Assembly (NCBI RefSeq): GCF_035594035.1
Contig: NZ_CP141588.1
Location: 1,695,501 to 1,759,500, forward strand
DNA length: 64,000 bases
Source: Sphingomonas sp. LY54
GTDB taxonomy: Bacteria > Pseudomonadota > Alphaproteobacteria > Sphingomonadales > Sphingomonadaceae
Direction: 5' to 3'
Positions 10,574 to 18,088 of this stretch are shown here, in pieces (the first letter of the stretch is position 1; each line of letters begins with the position of its first letter). Made by a program: the position numbers and the translations under genes. The notes beneath the pieces were generated by a model. The model had not been told where the DNA came from, searched no databases, and saw only the letters and a list, made by a program, of their open reading frames with translations.

Positions 10574-11205
10574 AGGGCCGCTTCCTTTGCGCCTTGGCGC
10601 CTTCGCGTGAACCCTTACCTTCTCCTCAGAACAAACAAAGAACTTGCAAAATAGGATTTCGTCTGTTGGGATGGAACCGCCTCGGTTTTTCCGGTTGCCG
10701 TCGGCGGCAGTCGGGGCCCGTCGCCGCTTGCTCTTTCTCAGCCCGCAACCCGCATTCAGCCCGCCTGGAAGGACGGCCTGCCCGATCAAGCGTTTTGGTG
10801 TGACCCAAGTGTGACCTTCCGCGCCAAGCCGCCCGGCCGCAGCGAAGCCGGCGCACGCGCCGCCTGAGCAGCGCGCGGAGTCGGCGCAGGCCGGCCGGCG
10901 GGGCGCTCGGCTCACCCGAGCGAACCCGTCCGACGCGGTCAGGCCGCCCTGACCGCGAGCCGCCCGCAACGACCCACCCGCGTTCCCCGGCGAAAGCCGG
11001 GGCCCAGACTCCACCGCACTGGACCCCGGCTTCCGCGGTCCCCGCAAAGTACTACTTTGCGGGGTGCCCTTCCGCCGGGGAGCAGCTCTCCGTCCACGCC
11101 ACCACCCCGTCATTGCGAGCGCAGCGAAGCAATCCAGCCCCTCGGGCCAAGCCGCCGCCCCCCGAAAAATGCTATGACCCTCCCGCCCCCACGGAAGGAA
11201 AACCC
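10574..11205. repeat. Repeat-dense intergenic region including copy 2 of the ~130-bp repeat
   Basis: No gene is supported here. In order it holds: a gcgccttggcgccttcgcgtga sequence resembling a common dispersed repeat (about 10590); copy 2 of the 130-bp repeat at 10823-10957 with terminal hairpin gcggtcagg-ccgc-cctgaccgc; a palindrome of the ttccccggcgaaagccgg type at 10982-11036; the hairpin ccccgcaaag-tacta-ctttgcgggg at 11040-11064; and a cattgcgagcgcagcgaagc element at 11111-11137. Several independent palindromic families have accumulated next to each other. Confidence 0.75.
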
Positions 11206-11583
11206 ATGCTGAAGGACCATGACAGCTCCGCCATCCTCGCCGTCGCCGATCTCGCCCGCGCCCGCGCCTTCTACGGCGAGACCTTGGGCCTCGAACTCGA
11301 CGAGGAGGGGACGGAGGAAGGCGTGCTCGTCTACCGCACCGGCGCCACCCGGCTCGTCGTCTACCGTTCGGACCATGCCGGCACCAACCGCGCCAACGCG
11401 GTCGTCTGGGGCGTCGGCGAAGAGCTCGACGAGATCGTCGCCGCGCTCGAGGCCAAAGGCGTGACGTTCGAGCACTATCCCGACATCGGCCGCCTCGAAG
11501 GCAATATCCACGCCGCCGGCGACGCCAGGCTCGCCTGGCTCAAGGACCCCGACGGCAACATCCTGCATCTCAATAGCTTGTAG
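11206..11583 (+). CDS. VOC-family (glyoxalase-like) protein
   Basis: 125 aa from ATG 11206, with GGAAGGA seven bases upstream; the longer upstream frame is repeat sequence. A single vicinal-oxygen-chelate module is seen: AILAVADLARARAFYGETLGLEL at the start, then VLVYRTGATRLVVYRS and LAWLKDPDGNILHLNSL at the end, where the terminal Asp-Pro-Asp-Gly-Asn is typical. Such proteins bind metal as dimers and act as lyases, dioxygenases or resistance proteins; the substrate cannot be told. It lies between repeat clusters and is probably monocistronic. Confidence 0.9.
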   Translation: MLKDHDSSAILAVADLARARAFYGETLGLELDEEGTEEGVLVYRTGATRLVVYRSDHAGTNRANAVVWGVGEELDEIVAALEAKGVTFEHYPDIGRLEGNIHAAGDARLAWLKDPDGNILHLNSL

Positions 11584-11849
11584 CCAAGCCGCCCGGCCGC
11601 AACGAAGCCGGCGCGCACGCCGCCTGAGCAGCGTCCGGAGCCGGCACAGGCCGGCCGGCGGGGCGCTCGGCGACCCCGAGCGAGCCCGTCCGACGCGGTC
11701 AGGCCGCCCTGACCGCCTAGCCGCCCGGACGCAGCGAAGCCGGACCACGGCCGCGCGAGCAGCGCCCGGAGTCGGCGCAGGCCCGGCCGGCGGGGCGCTC
11801 GGCCCGTCCGAGCGAACCCGTCCGACGCGGTCAGGCCGCCCTGACCGCC
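11583..11849 (+). repeat. Copies 3 and 4 of the ~130-bp repeat in tandem
   Basis: Copy 3 is 11583-11717 and copy 4 about 11718-11849. Both run from gcccgg.cgca.cgaagccgg through ggccggcggggcgctcgg and cgtccgacgcggtc to the hairpin gcggtcagg-ccgc-cctgaccgc. They fill the gap between the VOC gene and the next gene and end 2-3 bp before its stop codon. Confidence 0.85.
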
Positions 11850-11851
11850 AC

Positions 11852-12436
11852 TCACCCCTCCCGCCAGCGCCGCATCGCCTCCCGATAGGCCGCCTCTTCC
11901 GTCTCCCGGAGCGCTGCGAGCCGGGCGCGCTCCTTGTCCTGGCGCGCCTCGAGCGCCTTGCGCTCCCGCGCCAGCGCCGCCTCGCGCTCGCCCAGGCCCT
12001 TCAGCTCCGCCGCATACCGGCCTTCCGCCGCGGCCAGCGCGGCGTCGGCATCGTCCAGCTTCGCCCGGGAAGGGCGCGGTTTCGGCTTGGGAGGCGGCTT
12101 CGGCTTCTCCTTGCTCCCCGGCGAAAGCCGGGGCCCAGACCTGGCGCCCGAACTGGACCCCGGCTTTCGTCGGGGAACATCCGCAGGCTCCCCCTCTCCC
12201 AGCGCCGCAATCTGCTCCGCCGCCGTGCCGCGCAGCCGCTTGATGACCTGGCCGGGGCTGGCGAGCGGCGCCTCCGTCAGCGCGGGATCGGTGACCAGCT
12301 CGGCCTCCTTGCGGGCGAACACGCCGCTGTCCGTCCCCCACGCCTCCGCCGCCGCCTTCTGGCTCGGCGCCGCGACATAGGCGTCGTGGAAACCGATCGG
12401 CAGCCGGAACACCTTGAGCTTGGCGGCCCGCGCCAT
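11852..12436 (-). CDS. Coiled-coil hypothetical protein with in-frame palindromic repeat
   Basis: 194 aa. The N-terminal part (KLKVFRLPIGFHDAYVAAPSQKAA; FARKEAELVTDPALTEAPLASPG) is compact and conserved-looking. The C-terminal third is a charged coiled coil (LAAAEGRYAAELKGLGER, ARERKALEARQDKERARL). Between them residues about 86-108 are encoded by a palindromic repeat (12113-12178), followed by a Pro/Lys linker. It starts 4 bp after the stop of the NAD(P)H oxidoreductase-like gene and is probably co-transcribed with it. Function is unknown. Confidence 0.7.
   Translation of the reverse strand: MARAAKLKVFRLPIGFHDAYVAAPSQKAAAEAWGTDSGVFARKEAELVTDPALTEAPLASPGQVIKRLRGTAAEQIAALGEGEPADVPRRKPGSSSGARSGPRLSPGSKEKPKPPPKPKPRPSRAKLDDADAALAAAEGRYAAELKGLGEREAALARERKALEARQDKERARLAALRETEEAAYREAMRRWREG
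12113..12178. repeat. Palindromic repeat (ttccccggcgaaagccgg type) inside a CDS
   Basis: The left half ctccccggcgaaagccgggg and the right half ccccggctttcgtcggggaa are inverted copies around cccagacctggcgcccgaactgga. The same element is intergenic at 10982-11036. Here it is read in frame on the minus strand and adds about 22 residues without breaking the gene. Confidence 0.8.
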
Positions 12437-12439
12437 CGC

Positions 12440-13069
12440 TCAGCCGCCCGCCATCTCGATCCCGGCATAAGGCCGCGCCTGCAGCAGGCCGGCGAGGTGG
12501 GCGGCATTGGCCGCGGCCATCGCCGCCGATTCCCGCACCTTGTCGGGGATCGCGTCCAGGTCGCGGAAGTCGATCTTGCCCATCGCCTCGCCGACCCAAT
12601 AGGCCACGGCCGAGGCCGGGATCGTCCAGCCGGTGTCGGCCAGCGCCTGGTAGAGATGGGCGCTGACGCCGTGGGCGCCGTCCTCGTTGCCGACCACCGC
12701 CACCAGCGCGACCTTGCCGAAGCTTGGCATCCGCCCCCGATCGTCGGTCTCGCCGAGGAAGGCGTCCATCCGCTCGGTGACGCGCTTGGCGATGCTCGAC
12801 ATCTGGCCCATCCAGATCGGCGTGCCGAAGATCAGGATGTCGGCGGCAAGGATCTTGGCGCGGATCTCCGGCCATGCGTCGCCTTCGCCCTCGTCGGAGG
12901 TGACCCCGGGCTTCACGTCATGGTCGGCGATGCGGATCGTCTCGGCGAAGGCGACGCCCTGCTTCATCAGTTCGGAGACGACGAGCCCGATCATCTTGTC
13001 GGTCGACGAGACCTCGTCGCCGGCGCTCCCCTTCAGGGTGCAATTGATCGCGATCGCGGTGAGCGCCAT
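12440..13069 (-). CDS. Flavodoxin-fold NAD(P)H-dependent oxidoreductase
   Basis: 209 aa from ATG 13069 (MALTAIAINCTLKGS). It has the FMN-reductase-like layout: an early beta strand with a phosphate-binding loop (INCTLKGSAGDEVSSTD), then ADILIFGTPIWMGQMSS, the hallmark flavin-binding segment, and VALVAVVGNEDGAHG. It probably transfers electrons from NAD(P)H to a quinone, nitro compound or protein partner. The flavin phosphate loop is longer than in classical WrbA. It lies upstream of the coiled-coil gene and about 70 bp downstream of ygfZ's stop on the same strand. Confidence 0.88.
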   Translation of the reverse strand: MALTAIAINCTLKGSAGDEVSSTDKMIGLVVSELMKQGVAFAETIRIADHDVKPGVTSDEGEGDAWPEIRAKILAADILIFGTPIWMGQMSSIAKRVTERMDAFLGETDDRGRMPSFGKVALVAVVGNEDGAHGVSAHLYQALADTGWTIPASAVAYWVGEAMGKIDFRDLDAIPDKVRESAAMAAANAAHLAGLLQARPYAGIEMAGG

Positions 13070-13140
13070 GGCCGTCTCCTCCTCGGGAAGCCCCGTGTCT
13101 TCGGAGACGCGCCACGGCCGCGCCCGGTTCCCGCTCCGGC

Positions 13141-13860
13141 CTAGCCGCCGGCCAGCGCCCGGGCGAGCCAGTCGGGGAGGAATGCGTCGCCCAGATCCTC
13201 GACGCGGCGATGCTCCACCGCCAGGCCGAGCTCGGGATAATGGATCCGCGTGCGCGCGCCGGGGGCGTCGGCGGGCACGACGACGAGGCGGCGGTTGACC
13301 TTGGAGCGGTAGTTCATCCGCGCCGTATTCTCCTGGCCGACATAGCAGCCCTTGGCGAAGCTCACCCCATTGAGCTCGGCGGCGTTGCATTCGAGCCAGA
13401 GAATCTTGTCGGATCCGAGCTCGGCCACGCCCTCGGTCACGCCCAGGCCGAGGCGGTGGGCGAGCCAGCCCTCGGCCGGCTCCGAAGCCGGCGCCAGCCA
13501 GCGCCAGCCGAGTGCGGCCAGGCGCGGATCGGGCACGCCGGCCGCGCCGTCGGGAGCCCAGTGCACGGCCAGGCCTTCGTCGCGGGCGATCGTGATCGGG
13601 CGGCGCAGGCGGTAGAGCGAGAGCCGCCTGGCCAGAGCCTCGGCCTGGTCCGCCTCGCAGTCGACCAGCACGTCTTTGCCATCCGCCCACAGGATGAAGT
13701 CGAACAATGCCTTGCCCTGCGGCGTCAGCAGGCCCGCCCAGAGCGGGGTTTCGGGGGAGAGCAGGGCGACGTCGTTTGTGACGAGCCCCTGGAGGAAGCC
13801 GCGCACGTCCTCGCCGGAGAGGCGGAGCAATGCGCGATCGACAAGGGTGGTTGCAGCCAT
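13141..13860 (-). CDS. ygfZ: Folate-binding protein YgfZ/CAF17
   Basis: 239 aa. It carries the family signature KGCYVGQE (AKGCYVGQENTARMNYRS), the N-terminal GEDVRGFLQGLVTNDV and the LLTPQGKALFD motif of the GcvT-like fold. YgfZ binds tetrahydrofolate and supports assembly or repair of certain iron-sulfur enzymes through its signature cysteine. The start is ATG 13860 (MAATTLVDRALLRL); the longer frame into pyrC is a shadow. It is divergent from pyrC with only 22 bp between start codons, so the two promoters must overlap the opposite coding region or one start is used without leader. Confidence 0.93.
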   Translation of the reverse strand: MAATTLVDRALLRLSGEDVRGFLQGLVTNDVALLSPETPLWAGLLTPQGKALFDFILWADGKDVLVDCEADQAEALARRLSLYRLRRPITIARDEGLAVHWAPDGAAGVPDPRLAALGWRWLAPASEPAEGWLAHRLGLGVTEGVAELGSDKILWLECNAAELNGVSFAKGCYVGQENTARMNYRSKVNRRLVVVPADAPGARTRIHYPELGLAVEHRRVEDLGDAFLPDWLARALAGG

Positions 13861-13882
13861 GGTCCTTTGATAGGGGGGCGGC

Positions 13883-14926
13883 ATGAGCGAACCAAGCACT
13901 CTCGTCATCCGCCGGCCCGACGACTGGCACGTCCACCTGCGCGACGGCGACATGCTTCGCGCGGTCGCGCCCTACACCGCCCGCCAGTTCGGCCGCGCGA
14001 TCGTCATGCCCAACCTCGTCCCGCCGGTGACCGACGTCGCCGCCGCCGCCGCCTATCGCGAGCGCATCCTCGCCGCCTTGCCGGAGGGGAGCGGCTTCAC
14101 CCCGCTGATGACCTTGTACCTCACCGACCATGCCGATCCGGACGGGATTGCGCACGGCCATGGCGAAGGCGTGTTCACCGCCGCCAAGCTCTATCCGGCC
14201 AATGCCACCACCAACGCCGCCCACGGCGTCAGCGACGTCAAGACGCTCTATCCGGCGCTGGAGGCGATGCAGCGGATCGGCATGCCCCTGCTCGTCCATG
14301 GCGAGGTGACCGACCCCTCGGTCGACATCTTCGACCGCGAGGCGGTGTTCATCGAGCGCGTGCTGACGGGCGTCGTCCGCGACTTCCCGGGCCTCAAGAT
14401 CGTGCTCGAGCATATCACGACCGCGGAAGGCGTGGCCTTCGTCGAAGGGTCGGGGCCCATTATCGCCGCGACGGTGACGCCGCAGCATTGCCTGATCAAC
14501 CGCAACGCGATGTTCGAGGGCGGCATCCGCCCGCACGCTTACTGCCTGCCGGTGCCCAAGCGCGAGCTGCACCGCTCCGCGGTCGCCAGGGCCGCGACGT
14601 CGGGCTCGCCCAAATTCTTCCTCGGCACCGACAGCGCGCCGCATGCCGTCGAGCGCAAGGAGGCGGCCTGCGGCTGCGCCGGAATCTTCAACGCGCCTTA
14701 TGCGCTGGAAACCTATGCGATGATCTTCGAGGCCGCGGGCGCGCTCGACCGGCTCGAGGCCTTCGCCTCGCTGAACGGCGCCAATTTCTACGGTCTGCCG
14801 GTCAACGGCGAGACGGTGACGCTGGAGCGGTCGCCGGTCGACGTGCCCGAGACCCTGCCCGGCGCCGGCAGCGCGATCGTTCCGTTCATGGCCGGTCGCA
14901 CTTTGCCCTGGCGGCTTGCAAGCTGA
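13883..14926 (+). CDS. pyrC: Dihydroorotase (class II, PyrC)
   Basis: 347 aa. Catalyses reversible cyclisation of carbamoyl-aspartate to dihydroorotate in pyrimidine synthesis. Metal ligands are evident: DWHVHLRDG at the N-terminus, carboxylated Lys in AAKLYPANATTN, HGE, LEHITT and GTDSAPHA. Length matches the short E. coli-type enzyme. It is the lone pyrimidine gene here. The C-terminus (GRTLPWRLAS) is complete. Confidence 0.97.
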   Translation: MSEPSTLVIRRPDDWHVHLRDGDMLRAVAPYTARQFGRAIVMPNLVPPVTDVAAAAAYRERILAALPEGSGFTPLMTLYLTDHADPDGIAHGHGEGVFTAAKLYPANATTNAAHGVSDVKTLYPALEAMQRIGMPLLVHGEVTDPSVDIFDREAVFIERVLTGVVRDFPGLKIVLEHITTAEGVAFVEGSGPIIAATVTPQHCLINRNAMFEGGIRPHAYCLPVPKRELHRSAVARAATSGSPKFFLGTDSAPHAVERKEAACGCAGIFNAPYALETYAMIFEAAGALDRLEAFASLNGANFYGLPVNGETVTLERSPVDVPETLPGAGSAIVPFMAGRTLPWRLAS

Positions 14927-15044
14927 GCGGCAGGCGGCTGGCCCCTCGGCGGGCCAAAAGCTCCGCTATGGACGTGATGCGGAGGGCCGCTCGCGCCGCC
15001 CGCCCTTTCTGCTATCCTGCTTCCGATCTGAGCAGGGGGGAGCG

Positions 15045-15497
15045 GTGGCAGTCGCGCGAAGGTTCGGCCGGCACATTTGGATCGCACTGCTGCTGCCGGC
15101 TTTGCTCGGCGCCTGCGCTCTGTTCGCACCCGCTTACGACGCCGAGATCGGCGCCCGCACCAACGAAGCCTATGCCGCGCTCGCGCAGCTGCTGTCCGAG
15201 GCCGAATATGGCAAGTTCCGGACACCGGCGACGTTCGAATCGGCGCTGGACCGCTATGCTGCGATCGATGCGCAGCTCCAGACCATAGCTTTGCGCGCCG
15301 GCGCCTTGCCGGTCTCGACCCGGCGCGCGGGCGCGGCCCGCGACCTTCTCGTCCGCCAGATCGAGGGCTGCCGCAGCCGGGTCCGCACGCTCGCCGGGAT
15401 CCACCAGCGCGAAGGCATCGCCCCCGGGGCCGGCCTCACCGAGAATGCGCGCGTGTCATGCGACCTTGCGGCGCGCGCGGCCAACGCGATGCGATAG
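15045..15497 (+). CDS. Small lipoprotein
   Basis: 150 aa starting at GTG 15045, nine bases after the core of AGGGGGGAG; this start puts the signal peptide at the N-terminus. Lipoprotein signal: ARRFGRHIWIALLLPALLGAC, with Cys as the acylated residue. The mature part is alpha-helical (AYAALAQLLSEAEYGKF ... DLLVRQIEGCRSRVRTLAGIH). Probably outer-membrane anchored. It is followed after 8 bp by a second small gene, so the two form an operon. Function unknown. Confidence 0.75.
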   Translation: MAVARRFGRHIWIALLLPALLGACALFAPAYDAEIGARTNEAYAALAQLLSEAEYGKFRTPATFESALDRYAAIDAQLQTIALRAGALPVSTRRAGAARDLLVRQIEGCRSRVRTLAGIHQREGIAPGAGLTENARVSCDLAARAANAMR

Positions 15498-15505
15498 GAG
15501 CCGCC

Positions 15506-15874
15506 ATGACGGATCTCAGCCAGTTCAACCCGACCAGTCTGGACGCGTTGCTGGACGCGATGCTGACAGAAGGGCGCAGCGCCGTTGAAGGGGTGCTCGA
15601 CGACGCCATTACGGTCCGCGCACATCTCAAGACGCTCGCCGATGCCAGCCTGAAAACGATGAAGGCCTTGGGCGAAGGTACGATCAGCGCCGAGACAGCA
15701 GCCGAAATCATGGAAGAACGCAAGAAGGTGCTTGGTCAGATGCTCGAATTCGAGCTGTTCCTGGCCCATGTCGCCGCGCAGAAGCTGATCGACGCCATAT
15801 TCCGCGTGATCGGCTGGGCGTTATTCAATCGCACCGGAATCAATCTAGTCCCCGGCCTCGTCCAGCCGGGCTAG
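15506..15874 (+). CDS. Conserved hypothetical protein downstream of the lipoprotein
   Basis: 122 aa, ATG 15506, GATAGGAG upstream. Almost entirely helical: SLDALLDAMLTEGRSAVEGVLDDA, then ETAAEIMEERKKVLGQMLEFELF, then a hydrophobic stretch LIDAIFRVIGWALFN. It may associate peripherally with the membrane or with its lipoprotein neighbour. It is convergent with eipA, 5 bp from its stop. No family recognised. Confidence 0.75.
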   Translation: MTDLSQFNPTSLDALLDAMLTEGRSAVEGVLDDAITVRAHLKTLADASLKTMKALGEGTISAETAAEIMEERKKVLGQMLEFELFLAHVAAQKLIDAIFRVIGWALFNRTGINLVPGLVQPG

Positions 15875-15879
15875 GCGGA

Positions 15880-16626
15880 TTAGAACGGCACCCAGCGGTT
15901 CTTTTCGGAGAAGCGCATGTAGCCGGCGTTGATGCCGAGCCGCAGGCCGACGCCGAGCCGGACCGGGATCAGGACGATGTCGCCCTGGCGGTGGTAGCTG
16001 GCAGTGAAGCCGCCGACGACATAGGCGTTGCCCTCCGCGCCCGGGAAGCGCTTGAACAGGTCCTGGCTGTCGTGGAGGTTGTAGACCAGTACGAAGACCT
16101 TGTTCGCATCGGCGCCGAAATCGAAGCCGACCGACGGCCCGGTCCAGTATACCGCGCGCTGACCCTCGACCTGGTGGTGCATCGTGCCCGAGCCGTAGCG
16201 GACGCCGACGACGAACGCGCCGCCCGCTTCCTGGCCGGCAATATAGGCCGAGGGCTGGCCCTGGTCCTTGAGGATCTTCTCGATCAAATTGGCGAGCCCT
16301 TCGGCGCCCTTGCCGAACACGCCCTCGGCGGCGCTGAACACGTCGTCGCGCGGCACGGTGTCGCCGCGGGTCGTGCCTGCAGGCGCACCCGGCGCCGGCG
16401 CCGTGGACGGCGTGCTGGCCGGCGGTGCCGAATCGAGCGGGACATAGTCGCTGGCGGGCGGGGCTTCGTACGGCGCATAAGGCGCGGGCTCGCTCGCCGG
16501 GACGCTGGCGGCCGGCTCATATTCCCCGGCATCGTTGGGATCGATCTGGGTGATCTGCGCGCTCGCGGGACCGGACAGGATCAGGCCCGCCGCGGCGAAC
16601 AGCTTCAGAAACGCATCTTTGGACAT
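15880..16626 (-). CDS. EipA-family envelope protein (DUF1134)
   Basis: 248 aa. Signal peptide FLKLFAAAGLILSGPASAQ, then a Pro/Ala-rich linker to about residue 90, then the DUF1134 domain (FSAAEGVFGKGAEGLANLIEKILKD; GVRYGSGTMHH; YWTGPSVGFDFGADANK; IPVRLGVGLRLGINAGYMRF). In Brucella and Caulobacter, EipA is a periplasmic beta-barrel-like protein needed for envelope integrity. The start is ATG 16626. Monocistronic; the next gene on the same strand ends 80 bp upstream of it. Confidence 0.93.
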   Translation of the reverse strand: MSKDAFLKLFAAAGLILSGPASAQITQIDPNDAGEYEPAASVPASEPAPYAPYEAPPASDYVPLDSAPPASTPSTAPAPGAPAGTTRGDTVPRDDVFSAAEGVFGKGAEGLANLIEKILKDQGQPSAYIAGQEAGGAFVVGVRYGSGTMHHQVEGQRAVYWTGPSVGFDFGADANKVFVLVYNLHDSQDLFKRFPGAEGNAYVVGGFTASYHRQGDIVLIPVRLGVGLRLGINAGYMRFSEKNRWVPF

Positions 16627-16706
16627 CGTACAAACCCCCGGCACTCTCCACCGCTCATAGTGCCGGGGCGCCTTGCTCCACAATGAACGGGCGACGAGCC
16701 GAGTCC

Positions 16707-17732
16707 TTATCGCGACGCTTCGCCGCCGCGCTCGCGGCCGGATTCCACTTCCTCGGGGCCGAAACCGCCGGGTCGCGTCGGCGGACTTTGCCGGATCCAG
16801 CGGCTGGCGATCCATTTCTGCCCGTTGCCGACCGGGCAGCCGGCATGGCTCGAACGCGGATCGGGGCGGCCGTCGGGCAATGCGTTGCGGAACAGGAGGC
16901 CGTCGCCGCGCCGGCCCTTCACCGACAGGCCAAGCTCGGGAAAGGCCGTCTCGCCGCCCTCATAACCGTCGTTCAGATAGACGATCACTGTCAGGGCGCG
17001 CTGGTTCTCCAGTTCGGGCATCGCGTCGAGATGGAGCTTGTATTGCTGGCCGGGGCCGTAGCGCAGGATCTGGAGCGTCTCGCCCTGGGCCACATCGGTC
17101 GCGCTGGCCGCGGCGATGCGCCGGTTGAGCGCGTGCACCGCCGGCCATTCGAGCAGCAGCGGAAAGCCGGCCGCGTCCGAATCGCGGATCGGATGGCGGA
17201 CGAAGCGCTGCATCTGCTCGTGGAAGATCTTGGCCGGCTGCAGCCGTGCCTGCACGATCTCCATCAGGAAGCGGCATTCGTCGTCCGAGAACAGGCCGGG
17301 CAGGCGGACAACGCGATCGCCCTGCGCGAGCGGCTCGCCCGCCGGCACCGCGCGCGGCGCTCCGTCCGCGTCGAGGTCCATCGCGGCGATCAGCGCGCGT
17401 TGCCGCTGCGCGACCGGATCGCGCTCGGCCCAGGCCTCGAGCACAGCGAGCGCCGCCGGCCAGTCGGGCGCGGCTCCGGCGCCATTGGCGAGCAGAGCGG
17501 CATGCGCCCGCGCTGCGTCGCGGCTCCCGGCGTCGGCGGCAGCGGCGATGTCGGCGCGCGCGCCCGGCAGATCGCGCGGCACCAGCCGACCCTCGAAGCG
17601 CCACAGGCCGCGCAGGAAGGCAGCGGTCGCGTCGCCGCCCGCTGCGGCCTTGCCGAGGAGGTCCGCAGCCTCGGCCACTTTGCCTTGGGCGGCGAGCGCC
17701 TGCGCCGTGCGCCAGGGAGGATCACTCTGCAT
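16707..17732 (-). CDS. 2OG-Fe(II) oxygenase (prolyl 4-hydroxylase-like) with Sel1-type N-terminus
   Basis: 341 aa. The N-terminal ~120 residues are TPR/Sel1-like helices (AQALAAQGKVAEAADLLGKAAAGGDATAA; PRDLPGARADIAAAADAGSRDAARAHAALL). The C-terminal half is a double-stranded beta-helix dioxygenase: QQYKLHLDAMPE gives the HxD iron ligands, SSHAGCPV the distal His, and NGQKWIASRWIR the 2-oxoglutarate-binding Lys region, with YLNDGYEGGETAFPELG typical of P4H. It probably hydroxylates a protein or peptide. It is divergent from tRNA-Ser. Confidence 0.9.
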   Translation of the reverse strand: MQSDPPWRTAQALAAQGKVAEAADLLGKAAAGGDATAAFLRGLWRFEGRLVPRDLPGARADIAAAADAGSRDAARAHAALLANGAGAAPDWPAALAVLEAWAERDPVAQRQRALIAAMDLDADGAPRAVPAGEPLAQGDRVVRLPGLFSDDECRFLMEIVQARLQPAKIFHEQMQRFVRHPIRDSDAAGFPLLLEWPAVHALNRRIAAASATDVAQGETLQILRYGPGQQYKLHLDAMPELENQRALTVIVYLNDGYEGGETAFPELGLSVKGRRGDGLLFRNALPDGRPDPRSSHAGCPVGNGQKWIASRWIRQSPPTRPGGFGPEEVESGRERGGEASR

Positions 17733-17856
17733 CGCGCCTCTATGCCAGCCGCCTTGGGCGAGGGCCAGCCGCCCGCAAATCGGCTTTTATCGCGGACCGC
17801 ATTGAGCCGGTTGAACAGTCGAAACCTCCCGGCTATAGCCGCGCTTCGGCGCATCC

Positions 17857-17949
17857 GGAGACGTGGGTGAGTGGCTGAAACCAGCGGTTTGCTAAACCGC
17901 CGTAGGGATAATTTCCTTACCGAGGGTTCGAATCCCTCCGTCTCCGCCA
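17857..17949 (+). tRNA. tRNA-Ser(GCT)
   Basis: The acceptor stem ggagacg/cgtctcc, the D arm gagtggctgaaa, the anticodon loop tttgctaaa (GCT), a long variable arm (gtagggataatttccttac) and the T arm gggttcgaatccc are all present; CCA is encoded at 17947-17949. The last 15 bases form the left attachment site of the element, so its 3' end was supplied by the integrated DNA. Confidence 0.96.
17935..17949 (+). other. attL core
   Basis: 15-bp direct repeat cctccgtctccgcca covering the 3' half of the tRNA-Ser acceptor stem and CCA; identical to 48911-48925. Flanking bases differ on both sides. Confidence 0.8.
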
Positions 17950-18088
17950 AGTCCACTTTCGTGGCCATTCGTCGCCCTTCGGCAACGCCCCCGAAAACTG
18001 CGACGGTTCCCTAGCTGTTCCTTCGCTGCCGTTCGTTGACATTCGCCTAAAGTCGGCTCATTGTGTGGGAACGCATGAGGTAACGGCT

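Noticed and set aside
10626..10856. 76-codon frame in the repeat region
   Set aside because: Built largely from repeat sequence; no ribosome-binding site and no motif.
10823..11849. Repeat cluster as a possible CRISPR array
   Set aside because: Repeats are ~130 bp and adjacent without unique, equal-length spacers, and no cas gene is present. No CRISPR array was seen anywhere in the window.
18010..18040. Two GTTC motifs upstream of the integrase as an SOS box
   Set aside because: Spacing is ten bases instead of seven.
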